Positions 27,573-30,479 of a stretch of 30,479 nt of DNA are shown here, one piece after another. The translations under genes were made by a program, and so were the position numbers. The notes below the pieces were generated by a model that saw nothing but the letters and a program-made list of their open reading frames with translations, did no database searches and was not told the origin of the DNA. The stretch lies in IMG/VR virus record IMGVR_UViG_3300042156_000117, positions 1-30,479 of that record. One strand, 5' to 3'. The DNA comes from a virus. The number at the start of each line of letters is the position of its first letter. Position 1 is the first letter of the stretch.

Positions 27573-28411
27573 TGGCCTTCGTGGCGCGCAAAACTCGCGA
27601 GCGACGGGCGCCGATGCCCGTTGGTCGCGGCAAGCCCATTGTGCCAAACGCAGCAATCGAGGCCTGGTATCGCCAGCAGATGAACGCCATGGCAAAGGCC
27701 ATGATTGCCGACTACCGGAAAGAGCTCGGATCGGTGATGGCCTCGCCCAGCGTCCGCAAGTTTTATGGCAAGGACGAATCGCCAAGCTCAGCCTTCACGC
27801 GCACTCTGAATAGCCTTCGGCAACGCTGGCGTAGCATGTTCGAAGGATTCGCCATCAAGCTGGCGCCGGAGTTCACCGGAAAGGTCGATGCTGCGGCGAC
27901 ATCCTCCACCCTCAACAGCCTTTCCGTGGCCGGCCTGGATCAGCCGCGTGCGACCTATAACGAGTCCATTCAGAATACCCTCAAGGCCGCGACTGAATTC
28001 AACCACACGCTGATAACGAACATCAGCCAAGAAGTGCACGAAAAGATTTACAGTGCCATCATGCTTTCCCTAACTTCTCCCAATCCGGAGGAGCAAGGGA
28101 CTGCAGGCATTACGAATGCCTTGCGCGACGTCGGGGAGTTCTCCGAGAAGCGCATCAAGCTCATCGCCAAAGACCAGACCAGCAAGTTGTACAGCTCTGT
28201 CAGCGATGAGCGAATGGGGCAAAATGGCGTTGAAGAGTTTGAATGGATGCACTCTTCTGCAGGGAAAGTTCCACGGCACACCCACGTGGAGAAAAATGGA
28301 CAAATATTCAAACTCAATGACCCACGGCTGTGGCAGGGACCGAAGGCCGACCAGGGACCGCCAGGGTGGGCGATCAACTGCCGGTGTCGCAAGATTCCGG
28401 TCATCAGATAA
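27572..28411 (+). CDS. Phage Mu F-like head morphogenesis protein
   Basis: A 279-residue protein. The C-terminal 90 residues (EKRIKLIAKDQTSKLYSSVS, EFEWMHSSAGKVPRHTHVEK, PRLWQGPKADQGPPGWAINC and RCRKIPVI) are the Mu F-like domain, with the HTHVEK and GWAINCRC ends typical of the family. The N-terminal part is helical. It probably helps head assembly next to the portal. ATG in a TGATG overlap with the portal stop, so coupled. Confidence 0.88.
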   Translation: MAFVARKTRERRAPMPVGRGKPIVPNAAIEAWYRQQMNAMAKAMIADYRKELGSVMASPSVRKFYGKDESPSSAFTRTLNSLRQRWRSMFEGFAIKLAPEFTGKVDAAATSSTLNSLSVAGLDQPRATYNESIQNTLKAATEFNHTLITNISQEVHEKIYSAIMLSLTSPNPEEQGTAGITNALRDVGEFSEKRIKLIAKDQTSKLYSSVSDERMGQNGVEEFEWMHSSAGKVPRHTHVEKNGQIFKLNDPRLWQGPKADQGPPGWAINCRCRKIPVIR

Positions 28412-28463
28412 CTTCGCGGTCTGCTTTGGCGTTGTGACGCGATACCAACGTGGAGACACCGAG

Positions 28464-28610
28464 ATGAATACCGAATCGACGCGGGAAAGAAAGTGGTGGC
28501 TGGAGTTCTCCGCTGCTTTTGCGGATTGCAAACGTGGCCGCTTCCTTAACCCGAAACTTGCCGCTGTGGACTTAGTGGTCTGCTTGGCATTCGTTGTGAC
28601 GTTGTTCTAG
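28464..28610 (+). CDS. Small membrane protein (48 aa)
   Basis: A 48-residue protein. GGAG lies 8 bp before the ATG at 28464. It has a charged N-terminal half (MNTESTRERKWWLEFSAAFA) and one hydrophobic C-terminal helix (LAAVDLVVCLAFVVTLF). It follows the Mu F-like gene by 52 bp and precedes locus B. Function unknown. Confidence 0.6.
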   Translation: MNTESTRERKWWLEFSAAFADCKRGRFLNPKLAAVDLVVCLAFVVTLF

Positions 28611-28619
28611 TGTTAAGAG

Positions 28620-28653
28620 TTATCGGATAACTTCCAAGGAGGTTATCCGATAA
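28620..28653. repeat. 12-bp perfect inverted repeat in locus B
   Basis: TTATCGGATAAC (28620-28631) and GTTATCCGATAA (28642-28653) are perfect complements with a 10-bp spacer. Each arm is a full TTATC-S-GATAA dyad. Confidence 0.9.
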
Positions 28654-28998
28654 TTTATCCGATAAGTTTGCACACCTAGTGCCGCGTGCGTTTGCTGGGA
28701 AGTTATCGGATAATCGGATAGAGTTGCAATTTTCGCAAGCTTTACGGAAATATATAAGACTCTTCCATTTAGTGTACTATTCCTGAAATATTTCTCCTAA
28801 CGTATTCAAATGCAATATCTATCCGATTATCCGGGAAGTATTAGCGATTGAATCGCAGACCCCTTGCGGCAGTAAGGACGCACACAACTCCAGACCCATC
28901 GCATGGACTTCCCGGATAGATTGCGGCAAATTATCCGATAACTTCGCCACTCTTCCCGTCCAATACACGACGCACGGCCATGCCCCTCTATATTACAC

Positions 28999-29028
28999 TT
29001 GCCCTCACACTTGGCGCGGCGGTATAAT
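28999..29028 (+). promoter_or_regulatory. Promoter for the DUF2213 gene
   Basis: TTGCCC (28999-29004), 18 bp ending GGCGCGGCGG, TATAAT (29023-29028). The predicted start is about 28 bases before the ATG. It shares GCGCGGCGGTATA with the locus A promoter. Confidence 0.65.
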
Positions 29029-29062
29029 GCCAACCATCTTTCGTATTATCTGAATAACACCG

Positions 29063-30460
29063 ATGCCAAGATCAGCGCGAAGAATCGACGAAAATGGGTA
29101 CATGACAGTGCGTGCATGTCCAATATCGTCTTTTGGCATATTCGATTATTCGGCAGGCCAACTTGGCTTGCCTGGTGATCCGAATCGCATAGTCAAAGTC
29201 TTCCGCCCGGAGTCTGCCGTCAGCAGCCTTGAGGCCATCGAGTCGTTCAAAGATATCCCTCTCATCAATGACCATGAAATGCTTTCCGGGTTCGATGGTG
29301 ATGACGAGAACACCGCCCCGGAAGACTACGGCATTGACGGTGTAATGACCGGCAATGTGTACTATGAGGCGCCGTGGATGCGCGGCGACCTCAAGGTGTT
29401 CAGTCGTTCGATGCAGCAGGCCCTTCGCAAAGGCAAAAAATGCCTTTCCCTTGGGTATGATTGCGACTTCGAAGAGGCCCCAGGCACTTGGCAAGGGCAA
29501 GCCTATGAGCTGGTCCAAGTCAACATGCGCGGAAACCACATTGCACTCGTTGATGACGGGCGCGTGCCGGGCGCGCGAGTGCTCGATGGTCGTTGCTTCG
29601 ACCACATGAGCTTCACCTTCAAACCATCCGATGAGGACGACACCATGCCGAAAGGTATCAAGGCGATGGACAAAGCGGCTCGTGATTCTGCCGTGGACGA
29701 CCTTCGCAAGCTGATCCCGGCCCTCACTTCCGCCATGGAAAAATTCCTGGCTGAAGAGGCCCAAGAACCGCAGCACGAAGGTGGCGAACAACCCGCTGCC
29801 GACCCCGCTGCCGACCCCGCTGCCAAGCCGGAAGAGGGCACCCCGGAGGCCATCGCCCAGCCGGAGCAGGACGTTGATCCCGCTGCCGAACCCGCTGCCG
29901 AGGGCAACAGCCTGGAAGAGCTGATTGGCGCCGCTCGCGACCTGCTGGCCCGTCTGGAGGCCGCAGCTGGCGGCGAGCAACCGCAACCGGAAAGCGAGGC
30001 ACCGGCACAGGATGAAGTCGAAGCCAACGAGGTCAAAGACACCGTTGAGGGCCTCCAAGCTCAAGACCCGGTTGAGGGCGCCCAAGTCGCCACCGACGAA
30101 GACCCCATGGCCGCTGCCGTCGACAACGAAGACCCTGCCGTCCCAGCCCAAAAGGCTCAAGACGCTGCGCTTCGCCATTTCTACGCTGATGCTGCTGCTA
30201 AGGATAGCCTCTACAAGCGTGTTAGTCCCCTGGTTGGTGCATTTGATCACCGAGCTATGGACGCGCGTGCGGTCAGCGTTTACGGCGTGAAGAAACTCGG
30301 CATCAAGTGTGCCGATGGCCAAGAAATGGTCGTTCTCGATGCCTACCTGTCGGGCATCGAAATGGCAAACAAGGCAGCCAAAACTGCTCCGCAAAAACGT
30401 GCCCAGGATGCCGCTCCGAAGTGCGATGAACTGGAAGACTACCTGAAGGGGAGTATTTAA
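29063..30460 (+). CDS. DUF2213 prohead protease/scaffold protein
   Basis: A 465-residue protein of the DUF2213 family, usually found between Mu F-like and major capsid genes. Conserved points fit a serine-type prohead protease: H71 (INDHEM), S129 (CLSLGYDC) and H159 (MRGNHIALVDDGRV). From about residue 190 the protein is a low-complexity Ala/Pro/Glu/Gln scaffold-like region with a DPAADPAAK/EPAAEG repeat, followed by a helical C-terminus (RHFYADAAAKDSLYKRVSPL). There is no clear ribosome site before ATG 29063; M14 (29102) is an alternative start. A nested start at 29645 is likely (see separate entry). Confidence 0.83.
   Translation: MPRSARRIDENGYMTVRACPISSFGIFDYSAGQLGLPGDPNRIVKVFRPESAVSSLEAIESFKDIPLINDHEMLSGFDGDDENTAPEDYGIDGVMTGNVYYEAPWMRGDLKVFSRSMQQALRKGKKCLSLGYDCDFEEAPGTWQGQAYELVQVNMRGNHIALVDDGRVPGARVLDGRCFDHMSFTFKPSDEDDTMPKGIKAMDKAARDSAVDDLRKLIPALTSAMEKFLAEEAQEPQHEGGEQPAADPAADPAAKPEEGTPEAIAQPEQDVDPAAEPAAEGNSLEELIGAARDLLARLEAAAGGEQPQPESEAPAQDEVEANEVKDTVEGLQAQDPVEGAQVATDEDPMAAAVDNEDPAVPAQKAQDAALRHFYADAAAKDSLYKRVSPLVGAFDHRAMDARAVSVYGVKKLGIKCADGQEMVVLDAYLSGIEMANKAAKTAPQKRAQDAAPKCDELEDYLKGSI
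29645..30460 (+). CDS. Candidate nested in-frame scaffold gene (271 aa)
   Basis: ATG 29645 (M195 of the DUF2213 protein) is preceded by GAGG at exactly 8 bp. Translation from here would give the scaffold-like part without the protease, MPKGIKAMDKAARDS onward. This is the arrangement of lambda C/Nu3-type nested scaffolds, but it is inferred only from the ribosome site and domain boundary. Confidence 0.45.
   Translation: MPKGIKAMDKAARDSAVDDLRKLIPALTSAMEKFLAEEAQEPQHEGGEQPAADPAADPAAKPEEGTPEAIAQPEQDVDPAAEPAAEGNSLEELIGAARDLLARLEAAAGGEQPQPESEAPAQDEVEANEVKDTVEGLQAQDPVEGAQVATDEDPMAAAVDNEDPAVPAQKAQDAALRHFYADAAAKDSLYKRVSPLVGAFDHRAMDARAVSVYGVKKLGIKCADGQEMVVLDAYLSGIEMANKAAKTAPQKRAQDAAPKCDELEDYLKGSI
29792..29901 (+). 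repeat. CCCGCTGCCGA tandem and dispersed repeats in the scaffold region
   Basis: The 12-bp unit CCCGCTGCCGAC repeats nearly three times at 29792-29826 and twice more, as CCCGCTGCCGAA/G, at 29879-29901. It encodes (D/E)PAA repeats, a slippage-prone stretch inside the scaffold-like part. Confidence 0.75.
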
Positions 30461-30462
30461 CT

Positions 30463-30479
30463 ATGTTCCAGAAAACCGT
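30463..30479 (+). CDS. Start of the next head gene (cut by the window edge)
   Basis: ATG at 30463, 2 bp after the DUF2213 stop, with AAGGGGAG at 30446-30453 as ribosome site. Only MFQKT is visible. By position it is probably a decoration or major capsid gene, but the sequence does not show this. Confidence 0.5.

Larger units (their letters stand above)
28612..29030. other. AT-rich non-coding locus B, related to locus A
   Basis: A second non-coding stretch with the same elements in the same order as 6902-7546: TTATCGGATA dyads at 28620, 28642, 28655, 28703 and 28712, GAAATATATA at 28747, TTTCTCCTAACG at 28791, TATCCGATTATCCG at 28820, TTAGCGAT at 28841, another dyad at 28931, and GCGCGGCGGTATA at 29014. 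The spacing from TTTCTCCTAACG to the double dyad is 29 bp in both loci. It contains no convincing coding frame. Confidence 0.75.

Noticed and set aside
28827-29033. 68-residue minus-strand frame in locus B
   Set aside because: It overlaps the DUF2213 promoter and dyads, lacks a ribosome site and has no counterpart in locus A.
29072-30394. 440-residue minus-strand frame opposite the DUF2213 gene
   Set aside because: Antisense shadow caused by codon bias and the Ala/Pro/Glu repeats; the plus-strand gene has clear family motifs.
1-30479. tRNA genes, rRNA genes, insertion sequences, integrase/attachment sites
   Set aside because: No cloverleaf with a CCA-type acceptor, no transposase or integrase motif and no long terminal inverted repeats were seen by eye. 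A weak tRNA could be missed without a covariance search.

Overview
This window reads as part of the genome of a tailed, double-stranded DNA bacteriophage, G+C-rich by eye (roughly 55-60 %). It carries a phage replication module (RepB-type primase and a VirE/D5-type helicase), both terminase subunits, and a head module (DUF1073-type portal, Mu F-like protein, DUF2213 protease/scaffold). The host is probably Gram-negative: Shine-Dalgarno sites are canonical, promoters are sigma70-like, several small proteins carry Sec-type signal peptides, and two proteins resemble ribosome modulation factor. I cannot name the host or phage genus from the sequence alone.

Layout. (1) 1-6823, plus strand: a tightly overlapping early operon of small unknown genes ending in the replication genes, the helicase having its own promoter and a UUCG-loop terminator. 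(2) 6824-7637: an AT-rich non-coding locus (locus A) full of TTATC-S-GATAA dyads. (3) 7638-8646, plus: putative small terminase and a DUF6527-type gene. (4) 8707-17103, minus: an accessory block of small genes, most of unknown function, including an array of diverged paralogues of about 67-84 aa. (5) 17273-18658, plus: large terminase. (6) 18708-25137, minus: a second accessory block with a DUF2786 protein, zinc-ribbon proteins, a cupin-like protein and three consecutive secreted proteins. (7) 25266-30479, plus: portal fused to an inorganic-pyrophosphatase domain, Mu F-like protein, a small membrane protein, a second AT-rich dyad locus (locus B, 28612-29030) with the same order of elements as locus A, the DUF2213 protease/scaffold gene and the first codons of the next gene.

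How it fits together. The structural genes run left to right on the plus strand and are interrupted by two reverse-strand islands. At the convergent ends (8666-8694 and 18662-18690) hairpin terminators separate the two directions. The islands are studded with at least twelve very similar promoters (TTGCC-type -35, exactly 17 or 18 bp, SATAMT-type -10, then a conserved CTCAC), which would allow separate expression of small cassettes. The plus-strand structural units start from a different set of promoters (TTGCCC or TAGAMC -35 boxes).

The most unusual features are the two related non-coding loci A and B, the array of small paralogues in individual promoter-gene-hairpin cassettes, inverted repeats that bracket the -10 box of several promoters with a different sequence each time, nested in-frame starts, and the portal-pyrophosphatase fusion. 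All functional statements rest on reading motifs by eye; no database search was run.
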